Shown here piece after piece: positions 35,256 through 44,415 of a stretch of DNA of 64,000 nt. The stretch comes from Candidatus Roseilinea sp. NK_OTU-006 (GTDB lineage: Bacteria > Chloroflexota > Anaerolineae > J036 > Brachytrichaceae): the NCBI RefSeq assembly GCF_012931985.1, contig NZ_JAAFGM010000007.1, forward strand, positions 62,001-126,000, read 5' to 3'. The notes under the pieces were generated by a model, which worked only from the letters and a program-made list of their open reading frames with translations, was not told the DNA's origin and did not search any database. A program made the position numbers and the translations under genes. Position 1 is the stretch's first letter. Every line of letters begins with the position of its first letter.

Positions 35256-36389
35256 TCACACAAACCACGCCGACGCGCTCATCAGGTCGCCGGCCGCCAT
35301 GCGCGCGATGCGCTCGGCCTCGGACAACGAGTCGTGCACGGCGGTGACATGACCCATCTTGCGGCCCTTGCGGCACGCGCGCTCGCCATACCAGTGCAGG
35401 TGCGCGCCGCGATAGGACAACGCGCGCGCAAAGTCGCGCGGCCTGGGCATCTGCTCGCTCGTGCCCAGGCAGTTCACCATCACCGCAGCTTGCTTCACCA
35501 TGTCCGGCCAACCCAGCGGCAGCCCTAACACGGCGCGGACGTGGTTCTCGAACTGCGATGTCAGGCAAGCCTCGATGGTGTAGTGGCCGCTGTTGTGCAC
35601 GCGCGGCACAACCTCGTTGACCAGCACCTGGCCATCGGGCAGCTCGAACATCTCGATGCCGAACGCCCCGACGCCGTTCACCGCCTCCACCACAGCCCGG
35701 CCGATCTCCTTGGCCGGATGGTCGAAGCCACTGCGATGCGCGCGCACAACGTGGCACACGTGGTTGAGCCGCAGCGTCTCAGTCACGGGGTAAGTGACGA
35801 TCTGGCCGTCTTGCCCTCGTGCGACAACGATCGCCAGCTCACGTTTGAAGCGGACCCATGACTCGACCATCAACGCGCGGCCGGTTGCGGCCAGCCTCTC
35901 CCAAGCCGCCTGCACATCGGCCTCGCGGTCAATCTGCGCGTAGCCATCGTAGCCGAGCGTGCGGGTCTTGAGCACGAGCGGATAGCCGTGTTGAGCGCCG
36001 AAGGCTTTGACCGCGTCGAGCGAGCCGACAGCCGCATACGCCGTAGTAGGCAAGCCGGCCGCATTCAGCGTTTGCTTCTGAGTGAACTTGTCTTGCACCA
36101 ACGCTAAGGTGTGCGAGCCGGGCAGCACGCGCCGTCCGCGCTGCTCGATGAATGCGATGAGCTCAGCCGGCACAAATTCGCTCTCGACGGTGATTGCGTC
36201 CACGGCATCGGCAAATGCGCCGAGCGTCTCCAGGTCGCGCCACGAGCCGGTCACGCCGAAGGCGGTCACCTGCATCGCCGGACTCAACTCGTCTTCGTCG
36301 AGGATGGCGACGTTCACCCCGATGCGCTGCGCGGCCTGTGCCAGCATGCGCGCGAGTTGCCCGCCGCCGAGGATGCCGAGGGTGGTCAT
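35256..36389 (-). CDS. purK: 5-(carboxyamino)imidazole ribonucleotide synthase
   Basis: A 377-residue ATP-grasp enzyme starting MTTLGILGGGQLARMLAQAA. The family motifs are clear: VTVESEFVPAELIAFI (PurK normally has E-(F/Y)-E-N), LVLKTRTLGYDGYAQ for nucleotide binding, and NEVVPRVHNSGHYTIEAC with SQFENHVRAVLGLPLG. It makes N5-CAIR from AIR, ATP and bicarbonate in purine synthesis. The usual partner purE is not in the window. The ATG at 36389 is chosen because it aligns with the family; the frame stays open far upstream but that part overlaps the divergent CinA-like gene. Confidence 0.93.
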   Translation of the reverse strand: MTTLGILGGGQLARMLAQAAQRIGVNVAILDEDELSPAMQVTAFGVTGSWRDLETLGAFADAVDAITVESEFVPAELIAFIEQRGRRVLPGSHTLALVQDKFTQKQTLNAAGLPTTAYAAVGSLDAVKAFGAQHGYPLVLKTRTLGYDGYAQIDREADVQAAWERLAATGRALMVESWVRFKRELAIVVARGQDGQIVTYPVTETLRLNHVCHVVRAHRSGFDHPAKEIGRAVVEAVNGVGAFGIEMFELPDGQVLVNEVVPRVHNSGHYTIEACLTSQFENHVRAVLGLPLGWPDMVKQAAVMVNCLGTSEQMPRPRDFARALSYRGAHLHWYGERACRKGRKMGHVTAVHDSLSEAERIARMAAGDLMSASAWFV

Positions 36390-36530
36390 GGGATCTGTGC
36401 TCTGGCTAGGGTAATGATAATCGTCATCGCAAGCACGCCGTGCCCTGCGCGCCCGTTGCGCTGAACTCCCCAATATTGCAATGCGGGGTGTATAGTTCAG
36501 GCTGTTGATATTCGTCAACGGCAACCTGCC

Positions 36531-37379
36531 ATGTTCAGCGACCTGCGCACTGTAGAAATCTTCGCCATCGGCAACGAGCTGCTCGTTGGGCAAGTGCTGG
36601 ACACAAACACGCACTGGCTCATCCGCATGGTCACCGGCCTGGGCGCGCGGGTGACGCGGGCCGCCATGCTCCGCGACGACTATGACCACATCGGCGACGA
36701 GATCCGCGCCGCGTTGCGACGCGGCCCGCGGCTGATTCTGACCACCGGCGGCCTCGGCCCAACCGAGGACGACCTGACCCTGCGCGCCATCGCCCGCGCA
36801 CTCCACCTGCCGATGCGCATACATCCAGAAGCGCTGGAGATGGTGCGCCGACGTTACGCCTATCTGGCCACGCTGCGCCCGAACTTCAGCGCCGAGCTGA
36901 ACGACGCGCGCCGTAAGATGGCCCTGTTCCCCGAGGGCGCAACGCCGATCCTCAACCCCGACGGCGCAGCGCCGGCCATGGCGCTCGACGCACGTTCGGA
37001 GCATCCCGACGGCGTGACGACGATCGTCTCGCTGCCTGGCGTGCCCGGCGAGATGAAGGCGATCTTCACCACCTCGCTGCGGCCGGTGCTGGCAAACACT
37101 ATCGGCGCTGGCGGCTATGTCGAGCGCACGATCGTGCTGGATAAGGGCGATGAATCGCGCATCGCTGCGCTACTTAAGGAGGTGCAAGACCATCACCCGA
37201 TGGTGTATGTCAAGTCACGCGGTCAGATGTTTGAGGACGGCTTACACCTCACCGTCGTGCTTTCTATCGGCGGCAGCAACCTGGCGGCCATGCGCGAGGA
37301 AGTGCGGCGCACGGAGGAAGAAACCATTTCAGGGCTGACGCACCTGGGCTACAGCGTCGTCCGCGTGTTGGAATCATAG
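36531..37379 (+). CDS. CinA-like molybdopterin-binding-domain protein
   Basis: A 282-residue protein with the CinA N-terminal (MoCF/MoaB-like) domain: VEIFAIGNELLVGQVLDTNT, ILTTGGLGPTEDDLTLRAIA and VSLPGVPGEMKAIF. It lacks the C-terminal nicotinamide-nucleotide amidase (PncC) domain of full CinA proteins. CinA-N domains have ADP-ribose pyrophosphatase activity in characterised members. It is divergent from purK and upstream of sucC; no functional link is evident. TATAGT near 36491 may be part of its promoter. Confidence 0.85.
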   Translation: MFSDLRTVEIFAIGNELLVGQVLDTNTHWLIRMVTGLGARVTRAAMLRDDYDHIGDEIRAALRRGPRLILTTGGLGPTEDDLTLRAIARALHLPMRIHPEALEMVRRRYAYLATLRPNFSAELNDARRKMALFPEGATPILNPDGAAPAMALDARSEHPDGVTTIVSLPGVPGEMKAIFTTSLRPVLANTIGAGGYVERTIVLDKGDESRIAALLKEVQDHHPMVYVKSRGQMFEDGLHLTVVLSIGGSNLAAMREEVRRTEEETISGLTHLGYSVVRVLES

Positions 37380-37535
37380 CGCGACCGCGCCGCGCCGGCG
37401 CCTGATACAATTCTTAGGTTGAGAGCCATCCGAACATGCGCGTTGGGCGAGCACAAACCACGCTTCGCTTGTTCAATACGCACGTTGTGTGATGAGTTGG
37501 CGGATAGGCTCTGAGCCTGATAGGACGCACGGATC

Positions 37536-38681
37536 ATGAAACTCCACGAATACCAATCCAAGCAGATCTTTGGCCGATTCGGCATCCCAACGCCCCAGGG
37601 CATTCTGGCCGAGAATGCCACCGAGGCGCGCAACGCCGCCCGCGAGATCGGCCTGCCGGTCGTCATCAAGGCGCAGGTGCTGGTCGGCGGGCGCGGCAAA
37701 GCCGGCGGCGTGAAGGTCGCCCACACGCTCGAAGAAGTTGAAGAGAAGGCCGAGCACATCCTCGCCTTGACCATTAAGGGCCTGCCCGTGCGCAAGGTGT
37801 TGGTTGACCCCGCTGCCGACATCCAAAGCGAAATCTACCTGGGCGTAGTGATAGACCGCGCGCGACGCCGCGCCGTGCTGATGGCCAGCGCTGCCGGAGG
37901 CGTGGACATCGAGGAAGTCGCAGCGACGACGCCTGAAAAGATCGTCCGCGCGCCGATTGATCCGTTCATCGGCTTGCCGGATTATCTGGCGCGCGACGTA
38001 GCAGTGGCCATCGGCCTGCCGCGCGAGCATTGGGGGGACTTCGTCAAGATCGCCAAGGGACTTGCCGCGGCCTTCGTCGCCAACGATGCGTCGCTGGCCG
38101 AGATTAATCCGCTCGCGATCGTGAGCGCAGACGGGGGCGCGAAGCTGCTGGCGCTGGACGGCAAAATGGTGATTGACGACAACGCACTCTTCCGACACCC
38201 CGAGCTGGCGGCCATGCGCGACCCGGATGAGGAAAGCGAGGCCGAGCGCAAAGCGCGCAACGCCGACCTCAGCTTCGTCTCGCTCGATGGCAACATCGGC
38301 TGCCTGGTCAACGGCGCCGGCCTGGCGATGGCCACGCTCGACATCATCCAGCACTTCGGCGGCAAGCCGGCCAACTTCCTGGACGTGGCCGGCGGCGCGC
38401 GCGCCGATAAAGTCGCTGCCGCCTTGCGCATCGTGCTCTCCGATCCCAAAGTCAAAGTGGTGATGTTCAACATCTTCGGCGGCATCACGCGCTGCGACGA
38501 GGTGGCGCGCGGCATCGTGCAAGCGATGGAAGAAGTGAAGCCCAAAGTGCCGATGGTGGCGCGCATCACCGGCACGAACCAGGAAGAAGGCGACCGCATC
38601 CTGGCCAGCGCCAACCTGATCACCGCCACGAGCGCCGCCGAAGCGGCGCAGAAGGCCGTTGAACTCGCTCGCCTGAACTGA
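37536..38681 (+). CDS. sucC: Succinyl-CoA synthetase beta subunit
   Basis: A 381-residue ATP-grasp protein starting [20 protein letters not shown]. Typical motifs are [44 protein letters not shown] and [20 protein letters not shown] with [16 protein letters not shown]. It forms the nucleotide-binding half of the TCA-cycle enzyme that interconverts succinyl-CoA and succinate. The alpha-subunit gene sucD, usually directly downstream, is absent; hisG follows instead. So sucD must lie elsewhere. Confidence 0.93.
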   Translation: MKLHEYQSKQIFGRFGIPTPQGILAENATEARNAAREIGLPVVIKAQVLVGGRGKAGGVKVAHTLEEVEEKAEHILALTIKGLPVRKVLVDPAADIQSEIYLGVVIDRARRRAVLMASAAGGVDIEEVAATTPEKIVRAPIDPFIGLPDYLARDVAVAIGLPREHWGDFVKIAKGLAAAFVANDASLAEINPLAIVSADGGAKLLALDGKMVIDDNALFRHPELAAMRDPDEESEAERKARNADLSFVSLDGNIGCLVNGAGLAMATLDIIQHFGGKPANFLDVAGGARADKVAAALRIVLSDPKVKVVMFNIFGGITRCDEVARGIVQAMEEVKPKVPMVARITGTNQEEGDRILASANLITATSAAEAAQKAVELARLN

Positions 38682-38731
38682 GGTCACGAGACCGCAAGCG
38701 CCACGGCACATCCGCGTCATGCTCACCCTCC

Positions 38732-39748
38732 ATGCGTAACGATATCCGGCTGGCACTGCCGTCGAAAGGCCGGCTGCAACAGCCCACGTTGGATTTTCTG
38801 GCGCGCTGCGGCTTCGACGTGAAGCAATCGGCGACGCGCAGCTACATCGGCCATATCCCGGCGCTGCCGCAGGTGACCGTGCTCTTCCAGCGCCCGCGCG
38901 ACATCGTGGTCAGTGTGGCCGGCGGCGGCGTGGACTTCGGCATCACCGGCTACGACGTGATTGCAGACGCAAACGCCGGTGAGGCCGCGCACGTCCTGCA
39001 CGATGCGCTCGGTTACGGCAAGTGCCGCGTGGTCATCGCCGTGCCGGAATCCTGGGAGGACGTGCGAACGATGGCTGAGCTGGCCGCCAAGGTTCGCGCG
39101 ATGGCGCAGCCGTTGCGTGTGGTGACCAAATATCCTCACCTTACGCGCGAGTTTCTGCGCACGCACAACGTCGCACCGTTCACCTTGATTGACGCCGAAG
39201 GATCACTGGAGGTGGTGCCGGAGATCGGCTACGCCGACATCATCGTGGATATCGCCGAGACCGGCGCGACGCTTCAACAGAATCGGCTACGCGTGATCGA
39301 GGACGGCATCATCCTCCATACGCAGGCCAGCCTGGTCGCCAATTGCAACTCGCTCAAGCGGCCGGAGGTGATGGACGTGGCGATCGAGATGCTGGAGTAT
39401 TTCGAGGCGCACCAGCGCGCCGAAGGCTACTTCATGATCTGGGCCAATGTGCGCGGGCAGTCGCTCGAGGACGTGGGGCGCACCATCACCCTGCGCACGA
39501 CGCTTGGCGGGTTACAAGGGCCGACGATCGCGCCGATCTACCCCAATCCGCACAGCGCCGCTGCGAATCCCGGCGCGCACTGGTTCGCCGTGAACCTCGT
39601 CGTCGGGCGCCACGAGCTGACCGACGCGATCGAACAACTGCGCGCCATTGGCGGCAGCGGCGTCGTCGTCACCCCGGCGACCTACATCTTCGAGGAGCAA
39701 CCCAGCCGCGTGGCAGCGCTGCGCGCCTTTCGCCAGTCGCTGAGGTGA
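38732..39748 (+). CDS. hisG: ATP phosphoribosyltransferase
   Basis: A 338-residue HisG of the long (homohexameric) type. The catalytic PRTase-like core is seen in IRLALPSKGRLQQPTLDFLA, VDFGITGYDVIADANAG, LRVVTKYPHLTREFL and ADIIVDIAETGATLQQN. A C-terminal extension (ITLRTTLGGLQGPTIAPIYP to the end) corresponds to the ACT-like domain that binds histidine for feedback inhibition. It catalyses the first step of histidine synthesis. It heads the hisG-hisC-hisB gene run. Confidence 0.93.
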   Translation: MRNDIRLALPSKGRLQQPTLDFLARCGFDVKQSATRSYIGHIPALPQVTVLFQRPRDIVVSVAGGGVDFGITGYDVIADANAGEAAHVLHDALGYGKCRVVIAVPESWEDVRTMAELAAKVRAMAQPLRVVTKYPHLTREFLRTHNVAPFTLIDAEGSLEVVPEIGYADIIVDIAETGATLQQNRLRVIEDGIILHTQASLVANCNSLKRPEVMDVAIEMLEYFEAHQRAEGYFMIWANVRGQSLEDVGRTITLRTTLGGLQGPTIAPIYPNPHSAAANPGAHWFAVNLVVGRHELTDAIEQLRAIGGSGVVVTPATYIFEEQPSRVAALRAFRQSLR

Positions 39749-39821
39749 GCCACCGCTGCGCCGATCCTCACCTTCCCCGGCCCACCTTTGTGTGTAAAGT
39801 TCAGGGAACCGACCAGACCGT

Positions 39822-41048
39822 ATGGACGTTGAATCGCTGATCAACCCCCACCTGCGGGCGATGCAACCCTATACGCCCATCGTCCCGTTCGAGGTGCTCT
39901 CGCAACGTCTGGGCCGACGCCCTGAAGACATCGTCAAGCTGGACGCCAACGAGAACCCCTACGGCCCATCGCCGCGCGCGCTGCAGGCGCTCGCCCGGGC
40001 CGACGGATTGCACATCTACCCCGACCCAGACCAGACGGCCTTGCGCAAGGCCATCGCCGACCACATCGGCATCCCGCCCGAGCACATCCTATGCGGCGCC
40101 GGCGCAGACGAGGTGATTGACCTGGTCGCCCGCGCCTTCGTCCGGCCAGGCGATGCCGTCGTTGACCTGCCCCCCACGTTCGGCATGTACCGCTGGGTCG
40201 CCGACGTGATGAACGCGAACTACGTCGCCGCGCCTCGCCGCGCAGACTTTTCGGTGGATGTGCATGCAGTAGAGAGATTAGTGAATTGGAGATCGGAGAT
40301 TGGAGATGCTCCGGTCGCCAATCTCCAATCTCCAGTCTCCAATCTCCAGTCTCCAGTCTCCAATCTCCAACCCCCAACTTCGCTCGACTCCCTCATCCCA
40401 AAGCTGCTCTTCATCGCCGACCCCAACAACCCCGATGGCTCAACGATCTGCGACGAACAACTGCGCGCGCTTCTGGCGTTGCCGGTCGTGGTGGTGCTGG
40501 ACGAAGCCTATGTGGATTTCAGCGCGCGCCCCAGCCGGGTGAGCTGGGCGCTGGCGTACGACAACCTGATCGTGCTGCGCACGTTCAGCAAGCTGGCCGG
40601 CATGGCCGGCCTGCGGGTCGGTTACGGCGTCTTCCCGCGCGCGATCATCCAGCACCTGTGGAAGATCAAGCAACCCTACACGCCCAACGTGGCCGGGACG
40701 GTGGCCGCCATCGCCGCGCTGAGCGACCGCGAGTATCTGCGCGAGAACGTGCAGCGGCTGGTGGCCGAGCGTCAGCGCATGAGCGAGCTGCTCGGGCAGT
40801 TCGACTGGCTGCATGTCTTCCCCAGCGAGGCCAACTTCGTATTGTGCCGCGTGGCCGAGGACGCGCCGGTGAACCACGGCGAGACCCGCCCGCCGGCCGC
40901 GCGCCGCCTGAAGCAGGCTCTGGAGCAGCAGGGCGTGCTGGTGCGCTACTTCGACCGCGAGGGCCTGCGCGACTGCGTGCGCATCAGCGTCGGTCGGCCC
41001 GACCAGACCGACCGACTGATCGCCGCGCTCAAAGCACTCGGCGAATAA
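39822..41048 (+). CDS. hisC: Histidinol-phosphate aminotransferase with in-frame repeat insertion
   Basis: A 408-residue fold-type-I PLP aminotransferase. Key motifs are [44 protein letters not shown] and the PLP lysine K257 in [18 protein letters not shown]. It is about 40-50 residues longer than usual HisC. The excess lies at residues about 152-189, between AVERL and [14 protein letters not shown], and is encoded by inverted arrays of 7-bp repeats (40285-40368); the frame is preserved across it. The insertion falls in what should be a surface loop before the DPNNPDG strand, so the enzyme may still work. The hisB ATG follows the stop by 2 bp. Confidence 0.92.
   Translation: MDVESLINPHLRAMQPYTPIVPFEVLSQRLGRRPEDIVKLDANENPYGPSPRALQALARADGLHIYPDPDQTALRKAIADHIGIPPEHILCGAGADEVIDLVARAFVRPGDAVVDLPPTFGMYRWVADVMNANYVAAPRRADFSVDVHAVERLVNWRSEIGDAPVANLQSPVSNLQSPVSNLQPPTSLDSLIPKLLFIADPNNPDGSTICDEQLRALLALPVVVVLDEAYVDFSARPSRVSWALAYDNLIVLRTFSKLAGMAGLRVGYGVFPRAIIQHLWKIKQPYTPNVAGTVAAIAALSDREYLRENVQRLVAERQRMSELLGQFDWLHVFPSEANFVLCRVAEDAPVNHGETRPPAARRLKQALEQQGVLVRYFDREGLRDCVRISVGRPDQTDRLIAALKALGE
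40285..40368. repeat. Palindromic heptamer-repeat element inside hisC
   Basis: Seven tandem 7-bp units AATCTCC or AGTCTCC occupy 40320-40368. About three units in inverse orientation (GGAGATT type) occupy 40285-40308, separated from them by 11 bp, so the element can fold as a hairpin. It is translated in frame as part of HisC and yields [17 protein letters not shown]. The same heptamer recurs in and beside maf. Confidence 0.85.
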
Positions 41049-41050
41049 CC

Positions 41051-41638
41051 ATGGCAAGAATCGGCAGAATTCAACGCAAGACGAACGAGACCGACGTCTC
41101 CGTGTATCTGGATTTGGACGGCGCCGGCCGCGCCGAGATTCAGACCGGCGTCGGCTTCTATGACCACATGCTGCACCATGTCGCGCACCACGGGTTATTC
41201 GATCTCACCGTGCGCGCCGTCGGCGACCTGCAGGTGGATGAGCATCACACCGTCGAAGATGTCGCCATTGCCCTCGGCCAGGCGCTGAACGAGGCGTTGG
41301 GCGACCGCGCCGGCATCGTGCGCATGGCCGACGCCTGGGTGACGATGGACGAAGCGCTGGCGCACGTCGTCGTGGATTTGAGCGGCCGGCCGTATGCCAT
41401 CTTTCGCGGCGCGCTCGACGGGCCGAAGATCGGCAACCTGAGCGCGACGCTTATCCCGCATGTCTTCGAGTCCATCGCGACCCACGGCCGGCTGAACCTT
41501 CACGCGCGCGTGCTCTATGGCCGCGATGACCATCACAAAGCCGAGGCGTTGTTCAAGGCGCTGGGCCGCGCGCTGGACGCCGCCACGCGCATTGACCCGC
41601 GCCGAAGCGGCATCCCCTCGACAAAGGGCGTGCTGTAG
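41051..41638 (+). CDS. hisB: Imidazoleglycerol-phosphate dehydratase
   Basis: A 195-residue monofunctional HisB. The metal-binding motifs are [16 protein letters not shown] and [18 protein letters not shown], repeated as [17 protein letters not shown] and [20 protein letters not shown]. It dehydrates imidazoleglycerol phosphate in histidine synthesis. The ATG at 41051 begins 2 bp after the hisC stop codon. Confidence 0.95.
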   Translation: MARIGRIQRKTNETDVSVYLDLDGAGRAEIQTGVGFYDHMLHHVAHHGLFDLTVRAVGDLQVDEHHTVEDVAIALGQALNEALGDRAGIVRMADAWVTMDEALAHVVVDLSGRPYAIFRGALDGPKIGNLSATLIPHVFESIATHGRLNLHARVLYGRDDHHKAEALFKALGRALDAATRIDPRRSGIPSTKGVL

Positions 41639-41648
41639 GTTCGCTGCG

Positions 41649-42404
41649 ATGCTCTACGTGGTCGCGACCCCCATCGGCAACCTCGGCGACATCAGCCAGC
41701 GCGCCTTGGAGGTGTTGCGCAATGCCGATGTGGTGGCCAGCGAGGACACGCGCTACACCGGCCGGCTGCTCAAGCACTTTGGCATCTCCCGCCCGCAGAT
41801 CTCGTTTCACGAACACAACGAACGGCAGGCCGCCGAAAAGATCATCGCGCTGCTTCGGGAGGGGCGCACGGTGGCGCTGGTGAGCGACGCCGGCACGCCG
41901 GGCATTAGCGACCCCGGGTTTGTGTTGGTGCGGCGCTGTATAGACGAGGGACTGCCGCTGACCATGATCCCCGGGCCGGCCGCCTTCGTCATGGCATTGG
42001 TGCTCAGCGGGTTGCCGACACATGCGTTCATCTTCCGTGGCTTCCCGCCGCGCAAACCGACCATGCGTCGGCGCTTCCTCGCGGTGGACGCGCAGTCGCC
42101 CCATACGCTGATCTTCTACGAAAGCCCGCACCGCGTCGCCGCGCTGATCGCCGATGCAATCGCCGTGTACGGCGACCGACGCGCGGCGCTGGCCAACGAC
42201 CTGACCAAGATGTTCGAGCGCGTGGACCGCGGCCGGCTGTCGGCGTTGCTCGCGCAGGTGCAAAGCCGAACGCCCAAAGGCGAATACGTGCTGGTGATCG
42301 AGGGCGCCGCGCGCGCCGAAGGAGGGCCACCTGAGGAAGAAGATGAGGCGTCGCAAGTCACCAGCAGCGCTTCGGCCGCCAGAAGCGACTTGCGCGACGC
42401 CTAA
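41649..42404 (+). CDS. rsmI: 16S rRNA (cytidine(1402)-2'-O)-methyltransferase
   Basis: A 251-residue member of the tetrapyrrole-methylase fold. Motifs include [55 protein letters not shown] and [18 protein letters not shown]. It methylates C1402 of 16S rRNA in the decoding centre. The C-terminal tail ([20 protein letters not shown]) is low in complexity. It starts 10 bp after hisB and precedes tgt by 11 bp, so two RNA-modification genes, and then a third, lie inside the histidine gene run. Confidence 0.93.
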   Translation: MLYVVATPIGNLGDISQRALEVLRNADVVASEDTRYTGRLLKHFGISRPQISFHEHNERQAAEKIIALLREGRTVALVSDAGTPGISDPGFVLVRRCIDEGLPLTMIPGPAAFVMALVLSGLPTHAFIFRGFPPRKPTMRRRFLAVDAQSPHTLIFYESPHRVAALIADAIAVYGDRRAALANDLTKMFERVDRGRLSALLAQVQSRTPKGEYVLVIEGAARAEGGPPEEEDEASQVTSSASAARSDLRDA

Positions 42405-42415
42405 CGCTCCATCCT

Positions 42416-43576
42416 ATGACGCCCGACATCCTCCATCTACCGCACGGCGCGCTGGCCCTGCCGACCTTCCTGCCGGATGCCACGCGCGGCGTCGTGCGCG
42501 CTGTGGACAGCGCCGATCTCGAGAACGTCGGCGTCGAGGGGATCGTGATGAGCATCTTCCACCTGATGCAGCGCCCCGGCACCACCACGGTGAAGGCGCT
42601 GGGGGGCTTGCACGCGATGACCGGTTGGCAGCGGCCTATCGTAACCGATAGCGGCGGCTTCCAGGCCTACTCGCTCATCCGCCAGAACCCGAGGTTCGGC
42701 TCGCTCACCGACCGGGGGCTGGTCTTCCGGCCCGACGGCAAGGACAAAGCGTTGCTGACGCCGGAGAAAAGCACGCAGCTCCAACTCAGCTTTGGCGCGG
42801 ACATCGTCATTTGCCTGGACGACTGCACCCACCCGGATGACAGCGAGGCCGAGCAGCGCGAGAGCGTCCGGCGGACGATCGCCTGGGCCAGGCGCTGCAA
42901 AGCCGAGTTCGAGCGGTGGCTGGCCGTGCCCCGCGGCGCCCCCGCTTCGCACAAATCCACGGACGCGCCACCGGCAGCGGCTCATTCGTCCCCGGCGGAC
43001 GCTGTAACCAGGCGACCGCTGCTGTTCGGCGTGATTCAGGGCGGCGCGTCCAAAGAGCTGCGTAAGGCGTGCGCCGAGGCGTTGCTGGAGATTGGCTTCG
43101 ACGGCTTCGGCTACGGCGGATGGCCGTTGGATAGCGACGGCGCGCTCCTGCGCGACATCGTCGCTTATACGCGCGCGCTCGTCCCGCGCGCGCTGCCCAT
43201 GCACGCCTTGGGCATCGGACATCCCGATAGCGTCGTCGCCTGCGCGCGCATGGGCTACGACCTGTTCGACTGCACCCTACCCACGCGCGACGCCCGACGG
43301 GGCCGGCTGATGATCTTCAACCAGCCGCCTGATGAGACGCGCTTCGAGGGTCAATGGTGGTCCTACCTCTACATCGGCGACGAGAAGCACATCAAGTCGA
43401 GCGCGCCGGTCTGCGAATATTGCGACTGCCCGACCTGCCGGCGCTACTCGCGCGGCTACCTGCATCACCTCTTCAAGGTCAAAGATGCAGCATACGGGCG
43501 ATTGGCTACGCTGCACAACCTGCGTTTCATGACGCAGTTGATGGCGCGTCTGCGGCAGATCATCGCCCACGACTGA
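42416..43576 (+). CDS. Divergent tRNA-guanine transglycosylase family protein
   Basis: A 386-residue TGT-family protein. Conserved catalytic features are present: TDSGGFQ, LDDCTHPDD (cf. FDECTP), GVIQGG, the nucleophile region FDCTLPTRDAR, and the zinc site CDCPTC with a downstream LHHL. The preQ1-pocket motif, GGLAVGE in canonical bacterial Tgt, is replaced by GGWPLDSDG, and NTFHL is SIFHL. A low-complexity insertion (PRGAPASHKSTDAPPAAAHS) lies near residue 175. It could be the organism's queuosine enzyme with an altered pocket or a paralogue acting on another base or substrate. It lies between rsmI and the rRNA methyltransferase-like gene, which begins 4 bp after its stop. Confidence 0.8.
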   Translation: MTPDILHLPHGALALPTFLPDATRGVVRAVDSADLENVGVEGIVMSIFHLMQRPGTTTVKALGGLHAMTGWQRPIVTDSGGFQAYSLIRQNPRFGSLTDRGLVFRPDGKDKALLTPEKSTQLQLSFGADIVICLDDCTHPDDSEAEQRESVRRTIAWARRCKAEFERWLAVPRGAPASHKSTDAPPAAAHSSPADAVTRRPLLFGVIQGGASKELRKACAEALLEIGFDGFGYGGWPLDSDGALLRDIVAYTRALVPRALPMHALGIGHPDSVVACARMGYDLFDCTLPTRDARRGRLMIFNQPPDETRFEGQWWSYLYIGDEKHIKSSAPVCEYCDCPTCRRYSRGYLHHLFKVKDAAYGRLATLHNLRFMTQLMARLRQIIAHD

Positions 43577-43580
43577 CGTG

Positions 43581-44384
43581 ATGCACGACGATCCTCGGCT
43601 GGAGGAGCTGGTCAAACAAGTGCGCGCCAGCCGCAAATACAGCGCGATCAGCGAAGCGCTCGTGCGGCGCATCGGCGCTGCGGAGCTGTGCAAGCGCGCG
43701 ACGCTCCAAGACGCCGTCAAAGCGACCAAGAAGACGCTGCATCAAATCGCCGGCCTATATCTCGCCAACGCACACCCGCCTTACGACGCATGGCTGCGTC
43801 AGATCATCCAAGCGCCCGACGACACCGCGCGGCGCGCCGTGTTGCGATCCATCATGAACCATCACACCTCGACGCGGGAGCGACTCCCCATCCTGGATGC
43901 GTTCTACGCGCGCGTGCTTGCCGACCTTGGCCCAGTGCGCTCGGTGCTCGACCTCGCCTGCGGCTTGAACCCACTGAGCCTACCGTGGATGCCGCTGGCC
44001 GCCGGCGCGACATATCATGCCGTGGACATCTACGAGGACCTGGCAGGCTTTCTGCGGGCAGCCCTGGCGGCGCTCGGCGTAGCGGGCAAGGCCGAAGCCC
44101 GCGATGTGATCACCGACTGCCCTACCGATGCAGCCGACGTCGCTCTGTTGCTCAAGGCGCTCCCTTGCCTGGAACAGCTCGACAAAGCCGCCGGCGCAGC
44201 CATCCTGGATACAATCAATGCGCGCTGCATCGTCGTCTCGTTCCCTACGCGGACGGTGGGCGGCCGGCAAGTCGGCATGCGCGAGAACTACGCGGCGCGC
44301 TTCGCAGCGATGATCGCCGACCGGCCCTGGCGCGTCGAACGCATCGAGTTTGTAGGCGAACTGGCCTTCCGCCTAACGCGATAG
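43581..44384 (+). CDS. 16S rRNA m7G1405 methyltransferase-like protein (ArmA/Rmt/Sgm family)
   Basis: A 267-residue protein resembling aminoglycoside-resistance methyltransferases of the ArmA/RmtB/Sgm family along its length. N-terminal helices carry VKQVRASRKYSAISEALVRR and ATKKTLHQIAGLYL. HHTSTRERLPILDAFY, the SAM-binding DLACGLNPLSLPWM, then LLLKALPCLEQLDKAAG and VVSFPTRTVGGRQVGM are near-signature segments of this family. These enzymes methylate N7 of G1405 in the A site and block gentamicin/kanamycin-type drugs. A GTG at 43578, 2 bp after the tgt stop, is an alternative start. Its place among core genes argues for a resident gene and not a recent plasmid import; its activity is unproven. 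Confidence 0.85.
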   Translation: MHDDPRLEELVKQVRASRKYSAISEALVRRIGAAELCKRATLQDAVKATKKTLHQIAGLYLANAHPPYDAWLRQIIQAPDDTARRAVLRSIMNHHTSTRERLPILDAFYARVLADLGPVRSVLDLACGLNPLSLPWMPLAAGATYHAVDIYEDLAGFLRAALAALGVAGKAEARDVITDCPTDAADVALLLKALPCLEQLDKAAGAAILDTINARCIVVSFPTRTVGGRQVGMRENYAARFAAMIADRPWRVERIEFVGELAFRLTR

Positions 44385-44415
44385 GGCGCGCGGCGCAGCG
44401 CATTCGAGGACATCC

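Noticed and set aside
35256..37004. PurK extended to 582 residues by an upstream start
   Set aside because: The extra N-terminal part overlaps the divergent CinA-like gene and has no similarity to ATP-grasp proteins. ATG 36389 fits the family start.
40286..41638. A 450-codon frame that would extend hisB upstream through hisC
   Set aside because: The upstream part is a shifted reading of hisC. hisB starts at the ATG 41051 by alignment with the family.
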